Shown here piece after piece: positions 36,449 through 46,162 of a stretch of 64,000 nucleotides of DNA. A program made the translations under genes and the position numbers. Where the stretch lies: NCBI RefSeq assembly GCF_003730195.1, contig NZ_QWGG01000001.1:868001-932000 (forward strand). The letters run 5' to 3'. Position 1 is the first letter of the stretch. Each line of letters opens with the position of its first letter. A model generated the notes under the pieces. It did no database searches. It saw only the letters and a list, made by a program, of their open reading frames with translations, and had not been told where the DNA came from. Source of the DNA: Halosimplex salinum. Lineage in GTDB: Archaea; Halobacteriota; Halobacteria; Halobacteriales; Haloarculaceae.

Positions 36449-37651
36449 TCAGACCGATTCGAAGGTCCAGAGCTGGTTGCTGTTGCCGGACCAGCTGTAC
36501 TGCTGGACGTTGGCGCCGTCACTGCCCGAGGAGCCCTCGACCTCGACGGCCATGTCGCTGTGGACGGGCTGGATGTGGTACTGTCCGCCGCCCTGGTCGT
36601 GGAGTGCGAACCGCTGGTTGTCGTTGCCGTAGTCGGTGTACTGCTGGACGTTGGCGCCGTCGCTCGTCGAGGCGCCGGACACGTCGAGCACCTTCCCGCT
36701 GTTGACGTTCTCGATCTTGTAGACGCCGTTCCCGGTGTCGGTGACGTTCCACTGCTGGTTCGAGCCGCCCCAGTAGGAGTACTGCTGGACGTTCGCACCG
36801 TCGTCGGTGGACTCGCCGGTCACGTCCAGCCCCTTGCCGCTGTTGACGTTCTGGATGCTGTAGGTGCCGCTGGCGACGGACCCCGAGGAGCCGCTGTCGT
36901 CGCTGCCGTCGTCGCCACCACCGCCACCGCCGCCGCCGGAGCTACCGACTGTGACGCTGGAGCTCCCGCTGCTCTCGTAGCCCTCGGTGGCCAGGATCTG
37001 GTAGTCGTGGTTGCCCATGTCCATCCCGTTGCTCGCCCACGCGTCGAAGTGGTTCCCCGTCGTGATGGTGCCGCTCGTGCGCGTGTTCTGGCGGACGCTC
37101 CAGTACTGCGGGAACGTCGCCGTCCCCTCGATGGACGGGGCGTTCTCCCGCAGGGACTCGTAGATGTCGTACGTCCCGCCGTCGGTGTTGACGGTCCCCC
37201 TGTACTCGTGCTCGGGTCGGTAGCTGCCGTGGTCCTCGATGATGTAGTACTCGACGAGCGGATCGGTCGTCCACCCGTACAGGCACAGGTAGCCGTTGCT
37301 GCCCGGGTTGAACGAGGACGCCGAGTAGTCCACGTTCCGACGCGAACCGGTCTCCCAGCCCTTGCCGCAGACGAAGTTGCCCGTGTTCGACCAGTCGACG
37401 CTGTAGTTACCGTCTGACTCCAGGGTCATGGTGACCGTCCCCTCGGAGTCGGTCCAGAACGAGTACCACCACCCGTTGTGGGTGCCGGTCTCGTTCGAGG
37501 TGACGTCCCGTGCCGCGGCGGCCGGGGACGCCATCGCCCCCACGCCGATGCCCGTCGCCGCAGCCGCGCCCACCGCTTTCATGTAGTCGCGGCGTCCGAT
37601 GCTGTCAGACTCCGATCCATCACTGCCGTTATCGCTGGTATTGCGTACCAT
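36449..37651 (-). CDS. Secreted GH11 xylanase with CBM13 (ricin-type) module
   Basis: A 400-residue extracellular xylanase from [10 protein letters not shown]. The Tat leader ([15 protein letters not shown]) ends near AAA with no lipobox. The GH11 domain (about 50-236) has nucleophile Glu134 (PLVEYYIIE) and acid/base Glu223 ([10 protein letters not shown]). A Gly/Asp/Ser linker precedes a beta-trefoil CBM13 (about 262-400). Its three repeats each contain DGANVQQY and end in QxW-type motifs (NQQW, NQRF, NQLW). The catalytic domain closely matches that of the gene at 34574, but the binding part is entirely different, so the two arose by duplication plus module exchange. TATA (37691-37698) lies about 40 bases upstream of the ATG. 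Confidence 0.94.
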   Translation of the reverse strand: MVRNTSDNGSDGSESDSIGRRDYMKAVGAAAATGIGVGAMASPAAAARDVTSNETGTHNGWWYSFWTDSEGTVTMTLESDGNYSVDWSNTGNFVCGKGWETGSRRNVDYSASSFNPGSNGYLCLYGWTTDPLVEYYIIEDHGSYRPEHEYRGTVNTDGGTYDIYESLRENAPSIEGTATFPQYWSVRQNTRTSGTITTGNHFDAWASNGMDMGNHDYQILATEGYESSGSSSVTVGSSGGGGGGGGDDGSDDSGSSGSVASGTYSIQNVNSGKGLDVTGESTDDGANVQQYSYWGGSNQQWNVTDTGNGVYKIENVNSGKVLDVSGASTSDGANVQQYTDYGNDNQRFALHDQGGGQYHIQPVHSDMAVEVEGSSGSDGANVQQYSWSGNSNQLWTFESV

Positions 37652-37690
37652 TCTCACACTACCGCGTCTACCCCCCACTCGACGTGCATG

Positions 37691-37698
37691 TATAAAAA
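37691..37698 (-). promoter_or_regulatory. TATA element of the GH11 gene at 36449
   Basis: On the minus strand a TTTTTATA run lies 40-47 bases before the ATG, in a strongly AT-rich stretch (37690-37745) that stands out from the GC-rich surroundings. A leader of about 15 bases is implied. Confidence 0.5.
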
Positions 37699-37894
37699 TT
37701 AGCAATTATAACCAAGGTTAAAATAGAATACAACCCAAAAACATGTTATTGAGAACTACGTTTTCGAGATACATATCCGCGCTCGGGCGGAGCAGAGCCG
37801 GGACCGAACCGGTGTCTCGAACGGTTAGAGAGAAGAGGAGGCGACTGCCCGCGTGGATCGGTACGGGGACCCCCGGGTCCGCGGACCCGGAGCG

Positions 37895-39349
37895 TTACAG
37901 GTCGAACGTATCGGTCTTCGCCAGCACGTCGGAGTCGTCGACGTTCCAGTCGTCGAGGTACTCCAGTTCCGCGGCGAACAGTTCGCCGAAGAGGTCGCGT
38001 GACTCGTCGGGGGTGAGCGTCTGGACCTGCGAGTCGACGGAGAAGCCCTGGAAGGCGTAGTCCACGTCGCCGGTGCGTGCGGCCTCGATGACGGTCTCGA
38101 TAGTGTCGACGTGGTCCTGAACCATGTTGCGGACCGGCCGGGGGAAGCCGCCGGCGTTGACGGGCTTGACCTGGTTGTCGCGGACGACGGCGTTGGTCTC
38201 GACGACCGGGCCCTGCTCGATGTCGGAGATCTGGCCGGAGTTGGGGAGGTTGACGTTCGTGACGTACGGGCCGTCACCGGTCAGGCCTTCGAGGATGTCG
38301 AGGAACTCCTCGCCGGAGGACTCGAGTTCGAACTCGCGTTCGCCCTGGAGCCACGCTTCGACGTTCGTGGTCTGCTTGGACTCGGCGGGCGACCAGTGTT
38401 TCGCGCGGTAGTCCGCGTCGGTGCGGCGGACGCCCCAGTGGTTCAGCGACTCCTGTTCGTCGGCGATGAAGGAGGTCGCGTACTCGACGAGGTGGCGGTC
38501 GCCGGCGGCCGGGAGGACGCCGAAGCGCCGGAACAGCTCCCACGTGACCTGCCAGTTGTCGTTGAACACGCTGTCGTCCTTCAGGTCGTCGTAGGTGTAG
38601 CGCTTGCTCGCGCGCTCGCCGTCCTTCAGCTCCTCCAGCAGCGGCCAGAGGTCGACCCCCTTGCAGCGAGCCTCGTCGACCCACGTGAAGTGGTTGACGC
38701 CCTTGACGTTCACCTCGACGTCGGCGCGCTCGGCGTCCATACCGAGTTCCTCCTCTGCGAGCATCGCGAGGTGCCAGCGGGTGCCCAGCACCTCGTGGCA
38801 GAGACCGAGGGCGTTGATGTCGGGGTACTCGTCGTAGAGCGCTCGCGTGACGAAGTGGACCGGGTTGGTGTAGTTGAACACCCAGGCGTCCGGGCAGTGT
38901 TCGCGGATCGCCGCGGCGAAGCGTCGGAAGACGGGGATGGTGCGCATCGCACGGAAGATGCCGCCCGGGCCGATAGTGGCGCCGACGGCCCCGTAGATGC
39001 CGTACTCTCGGGGGATGCGGAGGTCGTGGACGAACGTCTCGCGCGGGTCGTACTGCGTCGAGAGGATGACGGCGTCGGCGCCCGCGAGGGCGTCGCCGAG
39101 GGACTCGACCGCTTCGTAGGACCACTCGGCGGTGGCGTCCTCGACCTCCTGGACCCAGTTGCCGAACTCGGCGTTGGTCTCCGCGGCGTCGTGGTTCGTG
39201 TCGTAGAGCCGTACGTGGCCGTCGAACTCCGAGAGGGCGAGGTCCTGGATCAGGTTCGGCGCCCACTGGCGGCTCCCGCCGCCGATGTAGGCGATCTCGA
39301 GGTCGTCCCGGTCTATCGGCTGCTCGGCAGTTGTCGCGTTGGTTGCCAT
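37895..39349 (-). CDS. GH4 family NAD- and metal-dependent alpha-glycosidase
   Basis: A 484-residue cytoplasmic enzyme. GH4 hydrolases work by NAD-dependent oxidation, elimination and reduction, and need Mn2+. The Rossmann dinucleotide loop IAYIGGGSRQW is at 19-29. The metal-binding Cys184 lies in LCHEV and His220 in GVNHFTW; NYTNPVHF lies between. The family includes alpha-glucosidases, alpha-galactosidases, alpha-glucuronidases and alpha-galacturonidases. From memory, the CHEV tetrapeptide is linked to the alpha-glucosidase subgroup, but this is weak evidence, and an action on uronic or galactosyl side chains fits the locus as well. It is probably the last gene of an operon with GH95 (80-base gap) and the isomerase-like gene. 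The start is at MATNATTAEQ. Confidence 0.85.
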   Translation of the reverse strand: MATNATTAEQPIDRDDLEIAYIGGGSRQWAPNLIQDLALSEFDGHVRLYDTNHDAAETNAEFGNWVQEVEDATAEWSYEAVESLGDALAGADAVILSTQYDPRETFVHDLRIPREYGIYGAVGATIGPGGIFRAMRTIPVFRRFAAAIREHCPDAWVFNYTNPVHFVTRALYDEYPDINALGLCHEVLGTRWHLAMLAEEELGMDAERADVEVNVKGVNHFTWVDEARCKGVDLWPLLEELKDGERASKRYTYDDLKDDSVFNDNWQVTWELFRRFGVLPAAGDRHLVEYATSFIADEQESLNHWGVRRTDADYRAKHWSPAESKQTTNVEAWLQGEREFELESSGEEFLDILEGLTGDGPYVTNVNLPNSGQISDIEQGPVVETNAVVRDNQVKPVNAGGFPRPVRNMVQDHVDTIETVIEAARTGDVDYAFQGFSVDSQVQTLTPDESRDLFGELFAAELEYLDDWNVDDSDVLAKTDTFDL

Positions 39350-39429
39350 CGACTGTGGGTACGCATCCCGAGGGTTAAGCGCTGGGGTCCCGGCGAGTCG
39401 GTCCGTCTCGACGGCGCCCAATCTCGCGG

Positions 39430-41847
39430 TTACCGGTCCGAGAGGACGACGGCGTAGGACTCGTCCGCCGAGGCGTCGAACGCGACCACGTCGCCTTCAC
39501 GGGTCGTCTCGACGGCGCCCCCCTCGGTCGGCTCGACGGCGGCGATCCCGTCCCCCTCGACGCTGACGCGACACCGCCCGTCCCGCTCGGCTCGGATCGT
39601 CGCCGCATCGAGCGATCCGTCGCGCCACGCGATGTCCACCTCGAACCCGCCGCGGGCGCGGAGGCCGGAGACGGAGCCCTCGTCCCACCCCTCGGGGAGT
39701 GCGGGGAGGAGGCGGATCACTCCGCCGTGGCTCTGGACGAGCGCCTCGGCGATCCCGGCGGTGCCGCCGAAGTTGCCGTCGATCTGGAAGGGCGGGTGGG
39801 AGTCGAGCAGCGAGTCGTACGTCGAGTCCGCGAGGAGTTTCCGGACGTGCTCGTCGACCCGCTCGCCGTCGCCGAGCCGCGCGAACAGGGCTATCGTCCA
39901 CGCGCAGGACCAGCCCGTGTGCCCGCCGCCGTTGTCGAGTCGGCGCTCCAGCGTGGCGCGGACCGCGTCGTCGATTTCCTCCTCGTCGAGCGCGAGTTCC
40001 ACTTCGTCGTGGAGCACGTCCGCCGGGTAGTATCCGACGAGGTGCGAGACGTGGCGATGTCCCGGATTCACCTCCTCGTAGTCACGGATCCACTCCCGGA
40101 TCCCCCCGTGTTCGCGCACGCCCATCGGCGGAAGCCGGTCGAGCGCATCCGCCAGTTCGGCGGCGAACTCGGCGTCCCGGTCGAGGGTCTCGGCGGCCTC
40201 GATGCAGTGCCCGAACAGGTCCCGCGTGAGCTGGATATCCATCGTCGGCATGACACAGGTGGTCGCCTCTTGGCCGTCGGCGGTGCGGAACTGGTTCTCC
40301 GGCGAGGCCGAGGGCGCGGTGACGAGCCACCCCTCTTCGGGGTGTTCGACGAGGAAATCGAGCAGGAAGACGGCCGCTTCGCGGAGGATCGGGTAGATCC
40401 GTTCGAGGTCCGCGCGGTCGCCGGAGAACGCGTATCGCTCCCACAGGTTCTGGCAGAGCCAGGCGCCGCCCATCGGCCAGTGTCCCCAGTGGGCGTCGGC
40501 GGTCTGAGCGCTCGTCCCCCAGCGGTCGCTGTGGAGGTGAGCGCAGAATCCCTCGCAGCCGTAGCGCTCGCGGGCCGTCCCGCGGCCGGACTCGCGGAGG
40601 TCGCCGACGTACTCCACGAGCGGGTCGGCACACTCGGCGAGGTTGGTCACCTCGGCGTGCCAGTAGTTCATCTCCAGGTTGACGTCCAGGGTGTAGTCGC
40701 AGTCCCACGGGGGACGATACTCCTCGTTCCAGATCCCCTGGAGGTTCGCCGGGAGCGCCCCCGGTCGGGAGGACCCCAGCAGGAGGTACCGTCCGTACTG
40801 GAAGTACTGCTGAACGAGGTGTGGGTCCCGTTCGCCGTCACGCACTCGTGCGAGGCGTTCGTCCGTCGGGGCGTCGACCGGCTCGCCCAGATCGAGGTCC
40901 ACCCGTTCCATCCGTTCGCGGTGGTCGGCGACGTGGCGCTCGCGGAGGGCGGCGTAGTCGTCGCCGGCGACCGCGGCGAGAGTCTCGCGGCAGTCGGCCG
41001 TCGGGTCGCCGTCCGACGGCGCGACTCCCGCCGCGACGACGACCGTCACCGCGTCGGCGTCCGCGACGACGATGCCGTCGGCTTCGTCCGCGTCCGCACT
41101 CGAACCGTCGCCGTCACCCTCGCCGTCTCCCGCTCCGAGGGATGGCGCGCCTTCGTCGTCGGCGGCTGCGACGGTACCGCCCTCCGCGCGGACCCGCGCT
41201 CGCCCCTCGAATCTGGGGCCCCAGCCGCCGGGTTCGACCGACTCGTCGTCGCCCGGCACGTCGATCACCTGCCCGCGGAGAACGACCGTGTCGTCGACGA
41301 CCGTCGCGCTGGCCGACCGCTCGCGGTCCAGCCGGACCCGCGCGTCGACGGTCCCCGAGTCGCCTGCCTCGATCCGAACCGCGAGCACGCCGTCCGGCGC
41401 GCTCGCGAAGCACTCGCGCTCGAAGCGCGTCCCGTCGACCGAGTACGCCACCCGCGAGAGCCCGTCGCGGAGGTCGAGGCTCCGCCGGTACTCGGCGGGG
41501 TCGTCGTGGCCCGGGCAGTCGATCAGGAGGTCGCCGAGCGGCTGGTAGGGCGCCACTCCGTGCGGCTCACTGACGAAGTACTCGTTACACAGGCGCTGGG
41601 CGCGCTCGAACTCCCCGTCCCAGAGGCACTCGCGCACGGCGTCGAGGTCGTCGGAGCCGCCCTCCGGGGTCCGGTCGGCGTAGTCGCCGGCCCACAGGCG
41701 GTCGTCGTTGAGCGCCACGCGCTCGCGGGCCGGGCGCCCGTGAACCATCCCGCCGAGGCGGCCGTTGCCGACCGGGAGCGCCTCGACCCATTCGTCGGCG
41801 GGCGCGTCGTACCACAGCCTGTCGTCGTGGCGGTCGGACCCGGACAT
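39430..41847 (-). CDS. GH95 alpha-L-fucosidase-type glycosidase
   Basis: An 805-residue inverting exo-glycosidase without a signal peptide. The N-terminal super-beta-sandwich (1-320) opens with [21 protein letters not shown], the family's signature start. The helical barrel contains [28 protein letters not shown] (Asn390 and Asn394 region) and PSASPEN with Glu517 as likely general acid. GYYPADVLH-type text and the C-terminal block [15 protein letters not shown] follow. Known members are alpha-1,2-L-fucosidases and alpha-L-galactosidases, both able to act on xyloglucan or pectic side chains. An insertion at about 227-258 is almost entirely Asp, Glu, Gly, Ser and Ala, a halophile-type acidic loop. 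Its start is 1 base from the stop of the isomerase-like gene, implying translational coupling. Confidence 0.9.
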   Translation of the reverse strand: MSGSDRHDDRLWYDAPADEWVEALPVGNGRLGGMVHGRPARERVALNDDRLWAGDYADRTPEGGSDDLDAVRECLWDGEFERAQRLCNEYFVSEPHGVAPYQPLGDLLIDCPGHDDPAEYRRSLDLRDGLSRVAYSVDGTRFERECFASAPDGVLAVRIEAGDSGTVDARVRLDRERSASATVVDDTVVLRGQVIDVPGDDESVEPGGWGPRFEGRARVRAEGGTVAAADDEGAPSLGAGDGEGDGDGSSADADEADGIVVADADAVTVVVAAGVAPSDGDPTADCRETLAAVAGDDYAALRERHVADHRERMERVDLDLGEPVDAPTDERLARVRDGERDPHLVQQYFQYGRYLLLGSSRPGALPANLQGIWNEEYRPPWDCDYTLDVNLEMNYWHAEVTNLAECADPLVEYVGDLRESGRGTARERYGCEGFCAHLHSDRWGTSAQTADAHWGHWPMGGAWLCQNLWERYAFSGDRADLERIYPILREAAVFLLDFLVEHPEEGWLVTAPSASPENQFRTADGQEATTCVMPTMDIQLTRDLFGHCIEAAETLDRDAEFAAELADALDRLPPMGVREHGGIREWIRDYEEVNPGHRHVSHLVGYYPADVLHDEVELALDEEEIDDAVRATLERRLDNGGGHTGWSCAWTIALFARLGDGERVDEHVRKLLADSTYDSLLDSHPPFQIDGNFGGTAGIAEALVQSHGGVIRLLPALPEGWDEGSVSGLRARGGFEVDIAWRDGSLDAATIRAERDGRCRVSVEGDGIAAVEPTEGGAVETTREGDVVAFDASADESYAVVLSDR

Positions 41848-41848
41848 C

Positions 41849-42646
41849 TCAGTCCATCGCGAGTGTGTTTCGGATACCCTGCTCCAGCGTCGTCCCGTCG
41901 CTGGTCGCGAAGAACTCCATGCCGACGTAGCCGTCGTAGCCCGCGTCGTCGAGCGCGTCGAAGACGTTCCCGTAGGCCATCTCGCCGCTCCCGGGCTCGT
42001 AGCGACCGGGGTTGTCCGCGACGTGGACGTGCCCCACCTGGTCGACGTTGTCGGTGAGGTTGCGGATCACGTCGCCCTCCGTGACCTGCTGGTGGTAGGC
42101 GTCGAAGAGGACTTTCACTCGCGGGCTCCCGACCGACCGGACGATGTCGAACGCCTCGCGGGAGGATTCGAGGAAGTAGCCGGGGTGGTCGACGACGGTG
42201 TTCAGGGGTTCGACGACGACGGTGACCCCCGCGTCCTCGGCGGCCGGCGCGATCCGTTCGAGGACGCGTTCGAGCGAGCGCCGTTGCGTGTCGCGGGCGA
42301 ACCCGCCCTGGTCGGGACCGACCGTGAGAATGAGACAGTCGGCGCCGACCCGTTCGGCGCCCTCGATGGAGCGTTCCACGTCCTCGACGACGGTCTGTCG
42401 GTCGTAGGGATTGACCGCCGCGGGCGCGTCGCGGTCGTCGATGTTCGACCCGGCGCCGGCCGCGAGGATGCCGGCCACGTCGACGTCGTGGGCGTCGGCG
42501 GCCGCCCGGACCGCGTCGAGGTCCGCGCCCTCCCAGTCGAAGAACTCGACGGCGTCGACGCCGAGCTCGGCGGCCGTCTCGATAGCCTCGGCGACGGACT
42601 GTCCGTCGTCGGCGACGATGCCGGCGTTGACGGCGAAATCGACCAT
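41849..42646 (-). CDS. Hydroxypyruvate isomerase-like / sugar-phosphate isomerase-epimerase family protein
   Basis: A 265-residue TIM-barrel protein of the xylose-isomerase-like superfamily (AP endonuclease 2 fold). Metal-ligand blocks are visible as VVVEPLNTV (Glu), [10 protein letters not shown] (Asp and His), [10 protein letters not shown] (His) and GYVGMEFF (Glu). The sequence is closest in style to Hyi/OtnI-type hydroxypyruvate or 2-oxo-sugar-acid isomerases, but exact substrates in this superfamily cannot be called by eye. It is first in an operon with GH95 and GH4, so it may process the monosaccharide they release. The frame runs 111 codons upstream across the divergent promoter of the dehydratase gene; those codons are not credible, so the inner ATG is used. 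Confidence 0.8.
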   Translation of the reverse strand: MVDFAVNAGIVADDGQSVAEAIETAAELGVDAVEFFDWEGADLDAVRAAADAHDVDVAGILAAGAGSNIDDRDAPAAVNPYDRQTVVEDVERSIEGAERVGADCLILTVGPDQGGFARDTQRRSLERVLERIAPAAEDAGVTVVVEPLNTVVDHPGYFLESSREAFDIVRSVGSPRVKVLFDAYHQQVTEGDVIRNLTDNVDQVGHVHVADNPGRYEPGSGEMAYGNVFDALDDAGYDGYVGMEFFATSDGTTLEQGIRNTLAMD

Positions 42647-42809
42647 CAGGCGACCCCCGGTACGGTCGCTGTGGCGGTCGTGGCGAGCGCGCGGTGCGTC
42701 GGCGGCGATGCGGTGCGTTGCATACCCCCACGAAACAGGGGCTGGGTCTTCAAACCACGCCCCGGCGTCCGGATCGAGCGGATCGCGAATCGACGGGCGG
42801 TGAGCACCA

Positions 42810-42816
42810 TTTATAT
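42810..42816 (+). promoter_or_regulatory. TATA element of the mannonate dehydratase gene
   Basis: TTTATAT lies 24-30 bases before the ATG at 42840, within the 193-bp divergent gap shared with the isomerase-like gene. Confidence 0.6.
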
Positions 42817-42839
42817 CGGTGAGTCCGGTACGGGGGAGT

Positions 42840-43910
42840 ATGGCTACGGAAGGTAGCGAGACGAGTACGTCCCTGGACGATCTGCCGATGCGGGTCGGGG
42901 CGGGCCAGTTCATGGATCCCGCGCCGGAGCGACTGCGATACATCAAGCAACTCGGCGGGGACGACGTCCTGCTGAACATGTACCAGGTCGACGACCCCGA
43001 CTACGAACACATGCCCGACGACGAGCGGGTCCCACTGGAGGGCGACGGCGAGTGGTCCGTCGAGAACCTCCGCGAGGTCCGCGAACGCGTCGAGGCCGAG
43101 GGCATGCGACTCAACGCCATCGAGAACGTGCCCGTCTCCTTCTACGAGGACGTGATGTTGAACGGGCCGAAACGAGACGAGCAACTGACGAAACTCAAGC
43201 GGACGATCCGGAACATGGGCGAGGCGGGCATCCCGATCTTCGGCTACCACTGGGCCCCCGCGGGCGTCTGGCGGACCGGGTGGGGCGAGACACGCGGCGG
43301 CGCCGAAGTCTCCGTCTTCGACGCAGAAGCGTCGAACGCCGACGAACTCACGCACGACCGCGAGTACTCGGAAGCCGAACTGTGGGAGAACTACGAGTAC
43401 TTCCTCGACGAGGTCCTGCCGGTCGCGGAGGAGGCGGGCGTTACGCTCGCGCTCCACCCGAGCGACCCGCCGATGAAGCGCCTGGGCGGCGTCCCGCAAC
43501 TGTTCCGGAACTTCGAGAACTTCAAGCGGGCGATGGACTACCGCGACAGCGACTACCACGGCCTCGACCTCTGTCTCGGCTGCTGGTCGGAGATGGGCGA
43601 ACCCCTCGACGAAGTGATCCGGTACTTCGGCGAGCGCGACGAGATCGTCTACGTCCACTTCCGCGACGTGTCCGGGACGGTCCCCACGTTCTCGGAGGAC
43701 TTCGTCGACGAGGGCAACTACGACGAGTACCAGCTCCTGACGCTCCTCGACGACGTGGGCTTCTCCGGCATGATGATCCCGGACCACACTCCCCATCTTG
43801 AGGGCGACACCGACTGGGAACACCGCGGCCGAGCCTACACCATCGGCTACCTCCGCGGCATGCTGAAGGCGATGCGGTCGGAGCGAGCGGCGGCCGCCCC
43901 TCACAGGTAG
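42840..43910 (+). CDS. uxuA: Mannonate dehydratase (UxuA family)
   Basis: A 356-residue enzyme of the UxuA family, which dehydrates D-mannonate to 2-keto-3-deoxy-D-gluconate in glucuronate breakdown. The TIM barrel shows the family blocks IENVPVSFYEDVMLNG, IPIFGYHWAPAGVWRT, TLALHPSDPPMKRLGGVPQLFRN in pieces, CLGCWSEMG (Cys, metal site), VYVHFRDVSG (His) and MMIPDHTPHLEGD. Haloarchaeal and bacterial UxuA are about 350-400 residues, so length is normal. The start is the ATG at 42840, placed by TATA spacing (leaderless). It is expected to act after uronate isomerase (46275) and a fructuronate reductase, which is not evident in the window. Confidence 0.9.
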   Translation: MATEGSETSTSLDDLPMRVGAGQFMDPAPERLRYIKQLGGDDVLLNMYQVDDPDYEHMPDDERVPLEGDGEWSVENLREVRERVEAEGMRLNAIENVPVSFYEDVMLNGPKRDEQLTKLKRTIRNMGEAGIPIFGYHWAPAGVWRTGWGETRGGAEVSVFDAEASNADELTHDREYSEAELWENYEYFLDEVLPVAEEAGVTLALHPSDPPMKRLGGVPQLFRNFENFKRAMDYRDSDYHGLDLCLGCWSEMGEPLDEVIRYFGERDEIVYVHFRDVSGTVPTFSEDFVDEGNYDEYQLLTLLDDVGFSGMMIPDHTPHLEGDTDWEHRGRAYTIGYLRGMLKAMRSERAAAAPHR

Positions 43911-44153
43911 ACGCTCTCCCGTTTCTCACCGTCCCGTTCGACGTGCGACTCCGACCAGCCCGCGCGATCCCTTCTCACGACGAGCGGATACCACGCCCAG
44001 TCCGCCCGCTCGCTTCGCCTCTCTCGATTGCCACGTGACGATTTCACACGACGGATCCACTATCGTTGGAAACCCCTAGTTACCAATAATCATTATAAAC
44101 GAAGGCGTGCAGCGCCCGTGAAAGCTCGCCAAGAGGACGCGCGCGTGACAAAT

Positions 44154-44163
44154 TACCATGGTA
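44154..44163. promoter_or_regulatory. Perfect palindrome, candidate operator
   Basis: TACCATGGTA is centred about 100 bases before the IclR start. IclR-family dimers bind palindromes and often regulate themselves, so this is a candidate site. No second copy was found by eye at the other promoters of the locus. Confidence 0.35.
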
Positions 44164-44228
44164 TCGAGCGCGCCTAAGATTACATCAGTAGGGGCGTAAT
44201 CAGGGGCGGGATTTCCAACATCAGTAGA

Positions 44229-44236
44229 TTTTATCA
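44229..44236 (+). promoter_or_regulatory. TATA element of the IclR gene
   Basis: TTTTATCA lies 23-30 bases before the ATG at 44259, the leaderless spacing seen across the window. Confidence 0.5.
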
Positions 44237-44258
44237 TCGGGGAATCGTACACTGTGGT

Positions 44259-45032
44259 ATGGACATCACGCGGCAGGACGACAGCGACAAACAGGTGAAG
44301 TCGGTCCGGCGGGCGTTCGACGTGGTCGGCGTCGTGCGAGCGGAAGGGACGGTCCGTATCGCCGACGTGGCGTCGGCGCTGGACATCCCGACGAGCACCG
44401 CCCACGTCCACCTCAAGACGCTCGAAGCCGCCGGGTACGTCGTCCAGGACGCGGACGGCTACAGACTGAGCTACCGGTTCCTCCGCGACGGCGTGACCGT
44501 CCGGGACCGGGAAAACGTCTACAACGCCACGAAGTCGGAGGTCGAAGCCCTCGCCGAAGAGACCGGCGAGGTCGCCAACCTCGGCGTCGAGGAGAACGGA
44601 CAGCGGGTCATCCTCTACCAGGCCGAAGGGACGGAAGCCGTCCACGACAACGCCCCGATCGGCGAGTACACCGAGATGCACTGGACGGCGCTCGGGAAGG
44701 CGATGCTCGCACACCTCCCCGTCGGCTACGTCGACCAGATCGTCGACACCTACGGCCTGCCACGCGCCCGGCCGAACACGATTACCGACCGGGACCGCCT
44801 GGACGAGGAACTGGCCACCATCCGCGACCGCAACTACGCCGTCGAGGACGAGGAGCGCCGCGAGGGGATCCGCTCGCTCGCCAGCCCCATCGTCGTCGAC
44901 GACACCGTCGTCGGCGCCGTCTCCGTCACCGGCCCGAAAGAGCGCTTCGACGACGACCGCATCCAGCAGGAACTGCTCCCCGAACTCCGAAACACCGTCA
45001 ACGTCGTCGAAGTGAAGTACGCCTACGACTGA
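44259..45032 (+). CDS. IclR-family transcriptional regulator
   Basis: A 257-residue regulator. The winged helix-turn-helix (about 13-75) reads KSVRRAFDVVGVV then RIADVASALDIPTSTAHVHLKTLEAAGYV. The IclR effector-binding domain (about 80-255) contains MHWTALGKAMLAHLP, REGIRSLASPIV and GAVSVTGP, the usual ligand-site elements. IclR proteins bind small carbon metabolites. A haloarchaeal member, XacR of Haloferax, controls xylose and arabinose catabolism, so this one may control some or all of the hemicellulose genes (inference). It sits between the dehydratase and the uronate isomerase genes and is the only recognisable DNA-binding regulator in the window. Confidence 0.9.
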   Translation: MDITRQDDSDKQVKSVRRAFDVVGVVRAEGTVRIADVASALDIPTSTAHVHLKTLEAAGYVVQDADGYRLSYRFLRDGVTVRDRENVYNATKSEVEALAEETGEVANLGVEENGQRVILYQAEGTEAVHDNAPIGEYTEMHWTALGKAMLAHLPVGYVDQIVDTYGLPRARPNTITDRDRLDEELATIRDRNYAVEDEERREGIRSLASPIVVDDTVVGAVSVTGPKERFDDDRIQQELLPELRNTVNVVEVKYAYD

Positions 45033-45079
45033 GACCGAACCGCGACCGACTCGTTATCGCCGGACCCGACCGCGGTCGC

Positions 45080-46162
45080 TCACTCGCTGTCGAAGTGCGG
45101 GATGATCGTCTCCTCGTAGTGCGAGACGGTCTCCTCGAAGTCGCCCACCGGGATGAGCACGACGTTGTCCAGTCCCGCTTCGACCCAGCGTTCGAGGTCG
45201 TCGATCGCTTCCTCGGGCGTCCCGGAGATCGTCACCTCGTCGACGGCCTCGTCCGGGATGCGCTCGGCGGCGTTCAGCAGTCGCTCCTCCTGCTCCTCGT
45301 CGAACGCCATCTCGAACATGATCGGCGTGTCCTCGGCGATGTCCTCGTAGCCCATCTTATCGAGCAGCGGCGGGCGCAGCGCGAGGCTCGTGCGGTTGCG
45401 CTCGATAGCGGCCTCGCGGGCCGCGTCGCCGTCCTCCGAGACGGTGGTCGGGATCATCACCGCGCGGTCGATGTCGTCCGGGTCGCGCCCGCGGTCCTCG
45501 GCCACGTCCAGCACGCGCTGGAGGTCCGCCTCGTACTGCTCCGGCGCGTGGATCCACGGGAACCACCCGTCGGCGAGTGCGCCGGTGAACCCGCGCATGC
45601 TCGGCCCGTAGCCGCCGACCCACATCGGCGGACGGGGCTCCTGCACGGGTTTCAGACCCATGTGGGCGGCGTCGAGCTGGTAGAAGTCGCCGTCGAAGTC
45701 GAAGGGGTCCGCCGCGGTCGACGCCCAGAGCCTGTCGATCACTTTGAACGCCTCGCTGAACCGACCGAACGGGTCGTCCCAGTCGATGTCCTCGATCGGC
45801 GTGAAGTTGAACGCCTCGCCGGCGCCGATGCCGAGGCCGAACCGCCCGTCGCTCATCTGGTCGAGGGTGACCCCGATGTGGGCGAGTTCGGTCGGATGGC
45901 GCCGCACGGAGTCGGTCACGCCCGGCATGAGCATCGCCTCGTCGGTCCGCTGGGCGATGGCCCCGAGCACGGAGAACGCCTCCCACGGCGGGTCGACGAG
46001 GAACTCCTCGGACCCGGTCGGGTGGAAGAGGTGGTCCGGCACGGTGATGATGTCGAAGCCCGCCTCCTCCGCGCGGACCGCGTCGTCGATGCTACCCTGC
46101 ACGTCGCCGTACGTGACGACCTGGCACCCGAAGTTCAGGTCCTCCGGATCTCTGTCACTCAT
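45080..46162 (-). CDS. LLM-class (luciferase-like) flavin/F420-dependent oxidoreductase
   Basis: A 360-residue TIM-barrel oxidoreductase. Family features include NFGCQVVTYGD, EEAGFDIITVPDHLF, TDEAMLMPGVTDSVRRHPTELAH in pieces, DQMSDGRFGLGIGAGEAFNF and PPMWVGGYGPSMRGF. Haloarchaea make coenzyme F420, and most of their LLM proteins use it. The substrate is unknown. It is divergent from uronate isomerase across 112 bp and sits in the sugar-acid part of the locus, so a sugar or sugar-acid oxidoreductase role is conceivable but unproven. The start at MSDRDPEDL is chosen because the 38 upstream codons overlap the opposite promoter. Confidence 0.85.
   Translation of the reverse strand: MSDRDPEDLNFGCQVVTYGDVQGSIDDAVRAEEAGFDIITVPDHLFHPTGSEEFLVDPPWEAFSVLGAIAQRTDEAMLMPGVTDSVRRHPTELAHIGVTLDQMSDGRFGLGIGAGEAFNFTPIEDIDWDDPFGRFSEAFKVIDRLWASTAADPFDFDGDFYQLDAAHMGLKPVQEPRPPMWVGGYGPSMRGFTGALADGWFPWIHAPEQYEADLQRVLDVAEDRGRDPDDIDRAVMIPTTVSEDGDAAREAAIERNRTSLALRPPLLDKMGYEDIAEDTPIMFEMAFDEEQEERLLNAAERIPDEAVDEVTISGTPEEAIDDLERWVEAGLDNVVLIPVGDFEETVSHYEETIIPHFDSE

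Larger units (their letters stand above)
43911..44258. other. 348-bp non-coding region upstream of the IclR gene
   Basis: The right half is AT-richer than its neighbours. CATTATAAAC at 44089-44098 could serve as a TATA box in either direction. TACCATGGTA at 44154-44163 is a perfect 10-bp palindrome. A second TATA-like TTTTATCA (44229-44236) precedes the IclR start. No convincing reading frame was seen; a small RNA or a regulated leader is possible. Confidence 0.5.

Noticed and set aside
44076-44714. 212-codon minus-strand frame over the IclR gene and its upstream region
   Set aside because: It is antisense to the IclR coding region for most of its length and has no domain.
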